Assembly (NCBI RefSeq): GCF_023973825.1
Contig: NC_090120.1
Span: 1,962,501-2,026,500, forward strand
From: Plasmodium brasilianum
Lineage: Eukaryota > Apicomplexa > Aconoidasida > Haemosporida > Plasmodiidae
Direction: 5' to 3'
DNA length: 64,000 nucleotides
A model generated the notes under the pieces. That model ran no database searches. It was not told the DNA's origin and was given only the letters and a program-made list of their open reading frames with translations. The position numbers and the translations under genes are program-made. Of the stretch, positions 36,557 to 50,700 are shown piece after piece (positions within the stretch are counted from its first letter, which is position 1; each line of letters begins with the position of its first letter).

Positions 36557-39018
36557 AACATAATCTTATACATTTTGATAATATTTGCTATATTTCAAAA
36601 TATATTAATTCTGATAAAATATCATATAACTAAGCAACTTTTTAAAATGTGTGTACAAAATTGTTTTTTTTTGCCTTAAAATTTGTAGCTCAAATACGTA
36701 TATTTGAACATTCTTGAGGAAAATTATTAAGGTTAAAAATTATTATGTACTGAACTATTCATTTAGTGTGTAATAAGTAATATTTATGAATTATGGTGCA
36801 ATGTCTGAACTGAGAATTGTAAGCCTTAATAGAGATACCATACAACATAATAATTTTCCCATAGCAATTAAGAATAGTGTGGTAAAAATGATATTGCTGT
36901 TAAATTATATAAGTTTATTATTCTTTATATGATTTAATAATTAAATTAATGTGGAATCAATATATATTAATAAAATAAAATAAAATAAAAAAAAAAAAAA
37001 AAAAAATGTATTTACACTCTTAAGAAGTAGCTTTTTAGTAAGTAAAATATTCTTAATGGAAAAAGGTTATACAAATGACATGTACGCTACTTGGTGAATC
37101 GTAAAATATATATATATATCCATATATGCAAATATATATATTAGCATGAATTTTATTTTTTAAAAAATATGGTTATAGGATAATTCTGTAGTTATATATT
37201 AACAAATTATTTTATGATATAATTTTTCATTATTTACACTTTTAAGATTATAAAATACTGTACTTTATTATTTTTTTTTTTTTTGTTGAAAAAAAGGAAG
37301 AGTATAATACTTTGTAATTATGAATATTACTATCAAGTAAGTCATTCCATATTGAATTTTAAAAAATATTTCTTATGAAAAAATATCAATATATATTGAA
37401 GGATCGGTAGTAATAAAGAGCACATATACATGTAGGAATAGTCATCTGAATAAGCATTATAACCGCTCTTCATAATTATTTAATTTTTAACAGAATTTAT
37501 TATTCTATTTAATTCGTGTATTTTGGCGTTAAGGGGAATATTCAAAGTTGGAGGTAGTGCCACACTGAATTATATTTTTTTTATTTATTTTTTTTTTTTT
37601 TTGTGTTACTAGTTTGATCTTCCTTCTGCTTAGGAAGTGTCAATATAATTATTCCTTCATGAAAATAATTATTTTTTTCAGTAATTAATAATTAATATAA
37701 TTTATCTTATCCATGATAGTCAAATCTATCAATGAAAACATTTCATTTCGTGCATATTTTACCAACAATTGAATAAGGGAATTGGTTTAAATTGTGAGGA
37801 TGTTCAATAATAGCATAATACAGATTAATATTTTGACAAATATGTCACTTTGCGGATTTCTAATTTTTTTTTTTTTTTTGTTTTTTTTTGTTTAAGGAAT
37901 GTGGAAACCACTTTTTAAATATGTAAATGTTTTATCATACCAGGAATGACCATTATTATTTTTTTTTTTTTAATAACAATTTATAACTATGATATAAAGA
38001 TATTATGTCTGTGTTGAATTATTTTAAATATTTACTGTTGTACTCTCATTAAGTATCTGCAAAGGGGGGAGTGCGGGTGACAAAAAAAAAAAAAAAAAAT
38101 ATAATAAAAAAGACGTAGTATTAAAAATGCAGATATGTAGATTCCACAACAGGGAAGTTTTCAATCTTTAATTAGTAGCTTTAGGGAGAGGTTATATAAC
38201 ACATTATATAATTGTGCTCATAATTTTCGTTACTAGATAGAAGTAAAATGTTGGTTAAATTAGTCCGAACGAATGTAAAATGAAAGAATGAGGTGGTCAT
38301 AAGCATAATTTTATTTAGAAATATGAAAAAACAAATTCATTTGGTAGAATGCCATATATATATATGTATATATTTATCAAAATGATATGAATGTGGTAGG
38401 GAAAAATATTTTACTATAATATACTGGAAAAAGTATAACGTTGTATCAAAAGTTAAAAAAGGAAGAACGTCATTAAACGATAAAAGTTTTTAGTAATTGT
38501 TGTATAAATAATTAGTATGTGTTGACATGGAGTATTCGTGAGTATGGAAAAACGTAGCTGAATTAGTAGTGTATACATAATTGTTTTTGATGGAAAAATA
38601 AATGAAAAAATATACAATTTTTATCTATGCTTAGGCGAAAAGCAATATTAAGAGCACATGAAAATTATTTAAAACTAAGATACTTTTTTAATATTTCAGT
38701 AGGATTAATGAAATTATTTTGAGTTTATATATTTTCGTAAAAAAAGTTATAATTAGAAGAATAAAAGAAATAAATATTGAAAAAAAAAAAAAAAAAAAAT
38801 TTATTGTAATTGTTACATAATAGTACTAAAGAACTTTAGAATGAGGGAATTAAAATACTAATTTTAATAACAGTCAAAATGATTGCTAACAGTTTATAAG
38901 ACAGTATGATCATGAAGTCTGCATATTTAAGGAATTAAAATAGTTGTATAATGTGATATGCAAATTATCGTATAGAACATAAAAAATTATTTGTCATTAT
39001 AAGATAGACGAATATATA

Positions 39019-39053
<35 letters not shown>

Positions 39054-39599
39054 AAGACGATTATTTCTTAGTTTTAGTTAATAAAAGGTGTTACTATTAA
39101 AGGAGTTATATAAGTTTATTATAAGCAAAATTAACAAAAAGGAGTGTTGAATAATGCCACTATGTGTTAACTGTACATATATTTATTCATAGTTACATAT
39201 TTAAAAAAGGCTATATATTTTTTATTCATTCTAACAGAGCAAGCATTTTAATATACTGTTACATTTTTTAAAACTTTAAAGAGAGCGTTATCTTTTCAAA
39301 AAGAAATTATTTATTGTATCAGCACTAAATTTTTGCTATAATATAGTCTTTTAATTAACATGACAACAATATTATTTGTAAGTTTGATTTTATTTGTTAT
39401 AATATGTATACCAGAAAATGTAAAGATATGTTTACTAAATATTCATAATGTTTTATTTGTACGTATAAATATGTATATTTTATTCTACGTTATATATGTT
39501 GTTTCATTACATATTTTATTCGCATACAGCGCACTAATTTATGTATATAATATAATGCATTATTTACAATTTTACGCATAACAGGATGTCATATGATAG

Positions 39600-39634
<35 letters not shown>

Positions 39635-41559
39635 TTATATAAAGTTGAAAAGTTAAACTGATAAATAGAAGGAGAATTCTTAATAAAACCTAAATAATGG
39701 TCCTCGAAAACTTTAATAATAAAAAAAATTATTTTTTTATATTATTTTGCTGCTCATAAAAATTTGCAATAATATGCTCTTTACGATGTCAATATTGTGA
39801 AATGCCTTAGTAGAATTCGTATGAAATTACAGAAATGTTTTTACGCTATTAACAAAAAAAAATTATTTTTTTCTTTTCAAAATTTTGTCCTTCAAAATAT
39901 GTAAAATTAGTTGTTAAATATTTTAAATAATTAAACTGTGATATAATAAGGTTTATATATATATATATATATATATATTTTTATATCAGATTATATATAT
40001 GTATATAATAAAAAATAAAAAAAAATCCAAGATTAATTCTTTGTAATTTTGTCATGTCTTTTAAAAAAATTTATTTTTATTTTTTAACGTAATTTTTACA
40101 AAGCATCTTAAGGGAAAAAATGCAATTGATATAAATTACACAAAAAATTTTATAAATATTAGTATGCCACTATTTTTTCAGATATATCTTGTTTTAATGT
40201 AAAAGAAAATTATTGGAGTGGGGGGTGGAGAGAGGATTTATGTTTCTATTTACTGAGGTTATAAGTTGATATTTAATAGATTGTATTTATTTTAATGATG
40301 AAAATCGTGCTTGAGTTATAATGTAAATTATAAAAATATTTTCTTCACGCATTATTCCTTGCAATGCTCGTAATAATTAAACAGATACACTTCGTTTTTT
40401 ATTTTTTTAAAAAAAATATTTTTAATGAAAATAACTTTACTATATTAATATAGTAATAATATGCAGATGGTACTATATACATTTCGTATGATAATAATTG
40501 AATTGAGCAATTATAATTAATATTTTCCAATGAATAGTAATTATAGGAAAATTATAAAAAATAAGGCAAGGTAATACTTTTTTAAGCATTAGCTGTAGGT
40601 ATCGTCTTGAAAAATGTAAATATAATTATATTTATGAGAAATGTTCGCTATAAATTTTGTCCTATTTACCATTTAATAAAATTTTTCATTCTTTTTTTCA
40701 AATTTTAACGCATTGTTCATCTAATATTATGTCGGTAAGGAGTGCTTACAAATACTACATGGAACTTACGGCAGACACAATAAAAATAATATGTTCGTTA
40801 TGAAATTTTAATTCTCTATATTAAAGAAATATTCAGGAAGAATGAAAAAAGAATTGTTACTTTTTTGAGTATATTTAACGTTTAACTATTTATATTATTT
40901 TATAAAATAAAAAAGAAAAGAAAATGGACTAATTAATAAAAGTATTTCTGAACAAATTACAATTTATATACAAATTATGCGCGCATAAAAAATAGTGTGT
41001 TTTGGCATATAACATATTTTAATAGAACTATGTTTCACATGTATAAATGCAAATTTGATAAAATGGTATTTTTTGAAACTTTTTACATTTTTACTTAATT
41101 AAAGTACGAATATTAATTTTTTATGTGGTACTAAAAGTACTACTGTAGTGAAATGTTAAAATATAATTTAGGAATAGTCAGGAAAAGGGGAGAGTTATTC
41201 ATATGTAATGTTCACTAATAGAAAGGTACATGTAGTAGCATATTAATAAATTATGAGCTGTTAATTTTAAAACATGCATATCCTTATTATATGAACAAAG
41301 GCATAATTAATCAATTCAGAAAAAGAAATTCAAAATAGAATATAAATTTTGAGGTATAGAACAGAATAGGTACATTTTTATGCTATCATAGTTGAATTGT
41401 TATAAGAAATTTATTATGTGTGAATATATTTATATTTCTTTTAATGAACCCTAAGATATTCTATGTTTACGGGAACAATACAAGTATTTATATAAGAATT
41501 TTTTTTTTTTTTTTTAATTTATGAAAACAATTGAAGTGAGTTATCTGGATATCAGTTTT
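36557..41559. other. AT-rich gene desert
   Basis: About 5 kb without a supported gene. It contains poly-A/T runs, (TA)n runs (39,603-39,630; 39,957-39,980) and short open frames of hydrophobic composition, such as 39,360-39,581, which are expected by chance in T-rich DNA. Confidence 0.55.
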
Positions 41560-43176
41560 ATAGGGAGTTCTATGAAAATGAAAAAATTTTCGCTAATAAT
41601 AGTAAATATGATAAATACTGTAGTAAATTAGTAACATATGATAATACGTACAGTGGCATTACTAATTTTTGCAATAATTTTGCAAAGAATTTAGAGCATG
41701 TAACTAACAAAAATGGTGGAAATTATAGTGTGAGTTGTACACAATTTAGTTATTGTGTTTATTAAAACATATGGAGAACGTTTAATAGAAAATCCGTCTA
41801 TGTTGAGTACATACATGCTTTTAAGGAACTATGTGAAGTAGGAAAAATTATGAATAAGGATTTAAATCTATTCTCTTTTCTGTGTTATTTTCAAAGTAGT
41901 TTTTATGGATGGAAAAAATAGAAGGATTTGTATGATTTATTTTGCAAATCATGATAATTTTAAGAGTTAAAACTTTTCTTATAGTAGTATATGCCAAATG
42001 TACCGTAAGTACATTGAATATATAGATAAACTATGTAATGAACAATTAGATCATGAAACATGTAGTCATCCTTTTGTTGGTTATTTTTTGGATCATTATT
42101 TTAAGTGTGATGATGAGTATAAACAAAACAAATTAATATCTTAATTAAAATCTGATGTTCAAGAATTATCTAGAGATATAGAAGGTAAAGAAGAAGTTGA
42201 GCGAACAGCCAAATGTGAAAGTTCCTAATCAGTAGTAGACATGAAACTGAATTATGCAGTATATTCGGAGATTATTGTTCAATGATTTTAAGCATATATC
42301 ATGTTATTACTTAAATTTACCATCATTTCAATTATCTAGTGTAGTTGAAGAATCTGCGGTGGGTGCGGAACCATAGGATACTGGAAGCTTGGATCTGGTA
42401 GATACCGTTTGACACCCTGATGACTAAGCGGAATTAGTAGAAAGAGCTTTACCTTCAGGGGAAGAAACGTTACGTGAAGTGGAAAATATTGAAGGAAGAG
42501 AATACTGTTCAAAATATATATTAGTTGGTACTTAACCAACTTGCAAAAATTCGCAAGAAATGAATGTTTCGTTAACCACTGTAGTGGAACAAGATTTTTA
42601 GGGGGGATTGGGACAAGATCAAAAAGTTCAATGACCTGATAAAGGAATACAAGTAGATCTTAATGCTTTAAATGGTAAATTTAAGTTTTTATCTATATAT
42701 CTTTGCTCAGGGGAGCTTTGTGAAAAAGGATGCATCTGTACTATCTTTGAAATATATAATACATTAGGAATAACACAAATATTAAGCTTCACACCTTTAC
42801 TTATTGTTCTTTCCCTTGGTCTTATAATAAAAATATTTTTTATTTTTTACATTTATTATGAGGTATACATAAACTCCATTTTTAAATATAAAAACGGTAT
42901 ATTATTAATAATATTTTTTTTCTTGATAACATTTGCGAAAAAAAAAAAAAATACATAAATTATTTATGTTCTTTTTTTTCCTTTTTTATGTTTTAGTTTA
43001 TGTCGATTGGATCCTCGTTATGTAAGAAGCTGTGGAAAAAAAAAAAAATTAAATATAATATTCTCAGTAGAATTGCTACTAGTACATTAACGTATCCTTT
43101 AAAATGTTTGATTATAAATTCCCTTAACATCAGTTATAGATTATCTGATGACAATGTCAAACAGTCCATGGTTTAA
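41560..43176 (+). pseudogene. pir (PIR protein) pseudogene
   Basis: A plus-strand frame after an acceptor-like ATCAG reads like a PIR ectodomain (REFYENEKIF, KYDKYCSKLVTYD, ITNFCNNFAKNLEHV) but is broken by an in-frame TAA at 41,763 and later stops. A shifted frame continues with CQMYRKYIEYIDKLCNEQ and the typical Cys/Phe/Tyr block (FVGYFLDHYFKCDDEY). A degraded Glu/Ser-rich stretch follows, then a transmembrane segment (LLIVLSLGLIIKIFFIFYI) and a donor. The cytoplasmic exon starts at 42,997 (FMSIGSSLCKKLWKKKK). No clear first exon was found. PIR proteins are the largest variant family of malaria parasites; this copy cannot make a full protein. Confidence 0.8.
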
Positions 43177-45470
43177 GGTAGTTTATTAAGAAGCAGGTAA
43201 GCTGGATTATTTGGGCAATTTAATTTAAAAAAAAGGAAAAAAAGGAAAATAGAACGATGAAAGAAGAACGATGGAAGAAGAAGAAAAAAGGAATACATAT
43301 TAAAAAGTTTAATAAAAACATTTAAATAGAAAAGAAAAATTCAATATTAAAAGCATATATTTATTTTAAAATATAATTATTGAGCATGCTTATTTGTTGG
43401 ATTAAACTACTTCAAAGGTCACTTTACCTTTTGAACATAATTTTTTAAATATTTGCTATATATATTGTTTGTAATAAAAATATTTTTTATTTTTACCTTT
43501 CATTTTTTCCTTTCGTTTTTTCCATTTGTATATTTTTATTTTGGTGTTTAATTTTTTTGTTTTTAACTTTATAATATTTTAAGTGTAATATTTTTTTTTT
43601 TTTTTGTGATATAATTATTATTCATATTTGCTTAGATATGTAATATCTTCTTATCGTAAAAATAAATAATCGTTGCTATTTACGTTAATGCACCTTATTT
43701 ACAAAAATATCAAAAAAATCTCTATTATTAATTTGTTTAAAATATTCTAAAAATGTGTTATTACTCTTTATGTTTCACAAAGATGCAAATAATAAGAATA
43801 AAAATAGTACGCACAGATTAAGCTCTTAAATGTTAAGTAAGATATATAAAAAAATAATAATCTAATTTATTATTAATTCCTTTTTCGTAATTTTACATCA
43901 TATTGAGAGTATTAACAATATGAAACTGATGTTTAGTATGAATCAATATATAGTTATCAAGATAAAAAGAAAAAAATTAAATAAAAAAATTAATTAAAAT
44001 TTCTTATTTATTATGTATAAATTATAATGAAATAGGATTTAGCGCATTTAAGAATTAAAAATGGCAACAATTATTTACGATATTTTAATGAATACTAAAA
44101 GGTTATGTATTAGTATATTATTTATAAAATGCTAAAATTATTTGAATGAATAAAGCTTGATAATAACTCAAATATTGTAAAATACATAACATTATGTATA
44201 TATGGCACATTTAATATAGTTTACCCCAGCAAAAGCATTGTGAGAAAGTAATATAATTATTCTCAATTTTTTTTACGTGAGCAGTGTGATAAATACTACA
44301 TCCCATATATTTATTTATATTTTCAGAAAATACAAAACATTTGTACATTTTCGAAATTATCATTTACTATATATATAGTATATTCATTCGTTTTCATTTA
44401 AATTTGGACTTACGTTATCATTTTGTTGAAAATATAAAAAGTAATAATATAGTTCCTCTATTTCTACCTTTTGGAGATAATCAATATAATTTTTTTTTTT
44501 TTAAATTACTTTATTAAAAAACAAATAATATTGTACATTTATATTTATGTACTTCACATAATATAATAATATTAATCATTAATAAAATGTACGTTATGTT
44601 TTATGATAGTTCTTATATGCAGAGAAGTAAAATAGTAAATTTCCTTTGCGTTAACCTGGAGGGAAAAGAAATGAAGCAATTTTGTAATTGCAATAAGTAT
44701 ATATATATTTTTTTTTTTATATATTTCCAATATAACTAATTAAACATTTCAACAATAAATATTTATTTTTATATGTAAGAATATAGAACATAATTATCAA
44801 ATTTGTTGTATATAGTAATTTGTAAAATTTCTCCTTAATACACTTAAATTTTTATTCTGTAATATATATTCAAGGTTGATATCAACTTGTATGGTATTCA
44901 AAATAAGGATGAATAGTTATATTATATTTTTTTAATTGTATCTTATGAAAAACAATTATAAGTAGTTATTACAATTATATATTATTATTGCATATATCAT
45001 ATGCTTACATATATATATCTTATTTTTCTATAAATTAATTGTAAAATTCCCCAAAGGATGATAAAGTAAATATTTCAAAATAAATTATGTTTATTCACAG
45101 TGGGAATTATTCATTGTATTATATATTTTTATAACGGTCGTACATATATATATAGGACTTCTTTTAAATAACATTTGACAAAAAAATTTCACTTGTATTA
45201 TGCGTTATTTTTTATTTGTAGTGTTAATCACTATTATTCATCTTTTTTTTTTTTACTTTCATTTTTAAATATTCATGTTACGAGGTGTAGCAGTACTATT
45301 ATAATATAAGCTTGAACTATGATTAAAGAAAAACGTTTGCTACGAAATAGTTACTTACCTTAAAAAATTAACATGTAGAAGTACATAATTTATGAACATA
45401 TAACTGGATTTATTTTTTTTACAAATGAATATTTATATATTCATATGTCGTATTATTCCATTAGGTTAAC
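43177..45470. other. AT-rich DNA between two pir loci
   Basis: Mostly featureless, with poly-T runs. The part next to 45,471 should contain the promoter of the intact pir gene. An ATG-initiated frame of about 50 codons near 44,588 (MYVMFYDSSYMQRSKIVNFL) has some protein-like composition but no recognisable family. Confidence 0.5.
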
Positions 45471-46788
45471 ATGTCTGGTGGTAAAGCTGATTCTTCAGAA
45501 TTTTCATGTGAAGAGGTATATATTCATTTATCATTAAAAAAGAGTTATTGTTAGCTAATTATTTTAGTATATTTTATTACAGGACAGCGAAAAAAATTTA
45601 TTCAATATAACCATTTACAAAATTATATAAATTTTTGTTCTTAATATTTAGGGAAGTTTATTTAAGGGATCTACCGTGTGCGAAGTATACGAAAAATTGA
45701 ATAATGGGATGAGTAGTATTGAAGAATGCTCTGATTGTAATACATATTGCAGTGAATTTAATAATAAAAAGGGCACTAAAAAAATATATCCCGATGATTT
45801 TGAAAATACTTGTAAAAAGATATTACGAAATTTATTCAAATTATCTGATGTTTTAAAAAGCGAGAAAAGCGCAAGAGATCGCTGTTCATATTTAAGTTAC
45901 TGGACATATGAACAATTATGGAAAAAATTTACAAATCCAAATTCTGAAGAAGCCAGAGCAAGTATACATAAATTACATGAAGTGCTATTAAAGTTTAATA
46001 ATATAGAAAAATTAAGGAATCAACCTTGTCATATTTATTTGACTGAATCTTTTGCTAGTTTGAAAGAGAAAAAAGAACTGCATGATTTTTTCAAAAGTTT
46101 TGATTATTTGAAAAATAAACTTAAATCTGTTACAAGTGAAAAAGAGAAATATTGTGAATACATTACTAGAATTTTAGAACTATATAAACAGAATATAAGG
46201 GACTGCTGCACTTATTTTTTTGAGAATTCCTCGAGGAACACCTGTGAAGAATATTTAAAATGTGAAAAACGGTATTATCCTTATGAACTACTATCTATTT
46301 TAGATTGCTCCTCCAAATCATCTTATAAAAAACCTGAAGAATTTTTTGAAGAATTAGCTATTGATCGTGAGGTTATACTCAGAAGTAGATATTCCAATGA
46401 ATTAACATGTCAAGGATTTATGTGTGATCCTTTCAGAGTTGTAATAACAATTGGTTTTGCACTTTTGGGAATATTTTTCCTGCATTTCTTATATTATAAA
46501 GTAAATAAAAATCCTCTTTAATATATAAATAATTTTCATATCACTTTATATAATTCATTTCCCTTAAGAATATCTAATTATTAAATAAAAAAAATTATTT
46601 ATATTTTTTATTAATCATTTGATTATTAGATCACTCATTCTGGAACTAAATCGTATGACGATATATATGGATATAAAAATGTTTATAATTTTCTAGTATC
46701 TCGGGATACAGCATTTGAGGAAAGATTACAACGTGAGCATGATATTTCACCAAGAAGGGGAATTAATCTAGCTTATTATAGTACTTAA
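45471..46788 (+). CDS. pir: PIR protein, three exons, intact
   Basis: Exons are 45,471-45,515, 45,652-46,500 and 46,630-46,788, all with phase-0 GT..AG introns; the product is 350 residues. Exon 1 is short (MSGGKADSSEFSCEE), as usual for pir genes. Exon 2 is the Cys-rich ectodomain with family blocks such as RCSYLSYWTYEQLW, KYCEYITRILELYKQNI and KCEKRYYPYELLSILDC, followed by a transmembrane helix at about residues 278-295 (VVITIGFALLGIFFLHFLYY). Exon 3 is the cytoplasmic tail (ITHSGTKSYDDIYGYKN, ending in NLAYYST). PIR proteins are variant proteins of the infected-cell surface or parasite periphery with poorly known function. There is no PEXEL or N-terminal signal, as expected. It is the only intact pir in the window. 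Confidence 0.93.
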
Positions 46789-47700
46789 AACATTTTTTTT
46801 TTAATTTCGTAAATATTGGAAAATTGTGCAGGATATGACTATTAAGATACATATAAATTGTCTTCTATACTGAAATGAGAATAAATAAAAAAAAAATTAA
46901 ATTAAATTAAATAAAAAGATAACAGAATTTACATATACATGTATATGTAAATAACAGCTTGTCTGTGTCAGAAACTAATAAATGTCTTAACACTCTTTTT
47001 ATGAAGACCTCGTTTTTAAATCCTTAATATACATTAATCTGAGACGTATATATGTAATCTTAATACTTGTATTATGGAAGTAAATATTAAGACGCAAACT
47101 ATTGTTTTAAAGAAACAATTAGCTTTCATATATAAAAAATATTTGTTAATTTGATTCACATGTATTAACGGAGAAACATATAATAAAAAAAAAATATAGA
47201 AGGTAGCAAAATAATGAAAAATAAATTGATTTTTTGGGGTATATTAACATACCAACATGTTTACTGAAGCAAGAAGTAAAAATTATTACTTTACAGAAAT
47301 ATTTTCAAAAACGAATAGATGTATGTATGTGTTATTTGAACTGCTTTTTAATATATGCATTCAAAGTAGTTAATATATATATATAGGCGGTTACTTTATT
47401 AGATCGTCACTTGAATATATGTATAACCAAAGATATTATTTTTAATTTCATTAAGAATTTATTTTGATAGTCTTTTTATATTAATCGTGAACTAATAATT
47501 TTTGATACATAACTGTTTCATTGTAATGTGCATAAATTTTGATCTTTATTTTTTTTAAAATAATAAATGTTTATAATCATATAGGTAAATATTTTTCCCA
47601 TATGTACATTTTTACAATAATCGTTGCATAATATATATCTTTTATTAAAGGTTTATTTATATAAATAATATTCAAGGGACTGATACCTTGTATATGTTAG
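46789..47700. other. AT-rich DNA between pir and the SURFIN/STP1 pseudogene
   Basis: 3' flank of the pir gene and 3' flank of the convergent minus-strand pseudogene. No gene or clear repeat seen. Confidence 0.5.
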
Positions 47701-50700
47701 ACATTTTATTTATAAATTCATTTCTACCAAGTTGTAAAAGTTCTTTCTTCTATTTTTGGTTTTATCCGTTTTACATTATTTTGGTATATTTGCATCATTA
47801 ACAGTAATATTTGTTAAATATTCAATTTTTTCGTGTCCTTCATTAGTAATCATTTTTTATTTCATCTAATTTTTTAATTCCCTCGTTCATTAACTAATGA
47901 ACATGCAATATTTATAACTTTTATCATTACTATATATCAAATTATCATATAATAAACAATACATTCATATTATTACTGAGGGTTTGGATTGTTTTATTTA
48001 TTTTATGCTCCCCTTTATGTCATCTTTATTCGTTTTTTCTATTTTAACAGAGTTTTTAGTATTCGTTACATTTTTCTTACATGCGTTTTTGCATATATTT
48101 TTTTTTTATCTTTTATGCATTTATAATAACATGACTCTTTTCAACTGCTTACGGTGTCTAATATATATATTTTTTATTTTAAACTTTTCCTACAATATTT
48201 ACATTTAAATTCATATATTTTGATTCTTCAAATGTAAATTCTTTACATTATTTTTTTTTCATCGTACTTGTCTTATTTAATGTATATATTTATATTGAAC
48301 ATTTTTTTTCACTATTTTCGGGTTTTTAAATTAGTGAACAAAGTATTATATAGCGAGTCTAATACTCTGCCTGATTGTTATATTCTAGTTTTTCTTTATT
48401 TTTTTTATGTATAGTTTTTTTTTTGTATTTGTTCTAAATTATCTCTCTGTTCATTATTTATTGATCCGTTAATTCTAACTTATAACTGATTTACTTTTAT
48501 ATGAGTTATATCTATATATGATTCATAGTCACATTTAATATCAGATGATGAATTTGATAAAGATTTGTTTATACTTTATTTTTTACCATCTTCAGTTTTA
48601 TCAATTGTACCAGCAGAATCTACTGCTAATATTTGATGTGATGCTACTTGTTCCTTTATTTCTTCTACTTCTTCCACATTATTATTATTTATTAATTTAT
48701 TTTTAGAATTACTACACTGTATATTTAACTTTGCATCATCTTTTTTATCATTTGTATTACTATTTATTTTATATACTCCTTTATTTTTGTTAAATTCTCT
48801 CATCATCATTCTTATGGAATCTTTTTCATTTGCGTCATCTAATTTCTTTTTAATATTAGCAGCATGTATTATGGATGTATTTTTATCATTTTTTAGGTTG
48901 CCTGTTTCTACTCTATTATCATTATTTATAGGATTTATATGTGTATTATTTTCTTTTACCTAATCTTCTTTCTCCATTCCAAAATATTCTTCACCTTTGT
49001 AATTTTGTATCTCCTTATTTTTTCTACTTTTTAGGATGGGACTGTTCATTTCGATTATGTTTTTTTTTTTTTGATATCTATGTTTTTTTAGCTGAATTTA
49101 TTTCTCGCTTTCATTCTTTTAAGCATGTATCGAAATTTGATTCCTTATTTTTTATATGCTCCTCTTTTTTGCACTGTTCTAATACTATCATAAATATGAA
49201 TATACACATTTTGTCATTAATTTTTTTTTTTTTTTTTTTTATACTTATATAATTCTTCGAAATTCTGATTGTGTTTCAGTTGCCCTATATTTGTTAGTGA
49301 TAAATTATTTCCAGCTTCTACATTTTCATATTGTTTTCCACTTTCTCTATTTCTTCTATGAATCCGTTAAAGTACGTCTGTTCAATATAGTGCTCTATTA
49401 ACTTGTCCTTTTTTAAAATTTACTGTTTCCATATATCTTTGTCTCTTTCTAAAAGTGGAAAGTTGTGATTTTCATTAGAATATTTATTTTTTTAATTTTT
49501 CCATTTCATGTATATAAGCTAGTTTTATTTTCCATTCATTTTTCAAATTATTAAATGAGTCCACTTTTTTCAATTTTTGAGAAATATTTCTATATATTTT
49601 AATCCATTAATTCCATAAAACTTTTTCCTTTTCAATGTTGTTTCTACTTTTAATGTTTTGCATTATTATTTCATTATTTGTCAAGTTACGATAAGACCAA
49701 TATTCCTCTTTTTCCAACTAGTCTAGGCAAATTTCTAAAAATTGTACTTTGTTGAATTCCCATTCTTCTTTTCTGTAATTTTCTATCACTTCCATATGTA
49801 TGTTTATAATAATCTTAGTTCTTTCCTTTTTTGGGGGGATTTTCTTATATGTCTTATCGATTTATTCTTTTTATGGTTTCTTCATCATCTTTCTTTTCAT
49901 CATCGTGTGGAATAATATACATTGGATGTTTTAAATTATCACTTGCTGAATATTTTTTGGTACTTTCTAAATTTGATGGTAGTGCTAACATTTTTATATA
50001 TTACCGTTTATGTCGTCTTTTCTTTTTTTTATTAATGAAAAGTGATCCGGTAAAAGTGTTCTAAAAAGTACGAAGAAAACATATTATTATGCAATTTTAT
50101 GTAGTAATCAAAATATTGATCATAATATAGTACTTAAGCTTTATTTTGCCTTAATTATAAGGAAAGATGCAATAATAATTACAAAGGTTATTATATTAGT
50201 TGATGCACTCATTTTAGGGGAAACCAGAGAATTATCCTAATTTCGTTGTAACATTAGCGTCATTACCCTTTTGATCTATAAATACATTTAAGCATAAACA
50301 TAATATTTAATGCAGTTATTTCAAATAATTATAAGTTGAATCTATTTTACCTGGAATACTACTGAGTAATTGGGTATCAGCATAATCACCTCTAATAGTT
50401 AGGCATGTATCATTAAAAGAATCAAAATCTACGGTATGCGGGAATCCTTCCAAAGGTATTTGCGATTCTTGGGATGATATACTTTCTATAGATATTCTAG
50501 AACCCGTTGGAAAACTAGAAGTTGAATGACCAGAATGATAATCATTAATTGAAATATCAGATGTAAAGGTTTCAATTTGGATAAGGGTTCCATTATTTTC
50601 TGGAACTTCTGATAGAGAATCAACTTTAGCTCTTTCTGGGTCTTGGGTTAGCAAAGAATCCTAAGTATCTATATATTTTGCATATCATGTTTGTTTTGTA

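Noticed and set aside
36786..36935. 49-codon ATG frame with fairly balanced composition
   Set aside because: Too short and isolated, with a hydrophobic AT-driven end and no recognisable family.
39360..39581. Plus-strand 73-codon hydrophobic ORF with a true ATG
   Set aside because: Hydrophobic ORFs arise readily from T-rich DNA, and nothing around it (splice sites, GC rise, homology) supports a gene.
41440..41470. AACCCTAA-like word considered as telomeric repeat
   Set aside because: It occurs only once; no tandem GGGTTYA array is present anywhere in the window.
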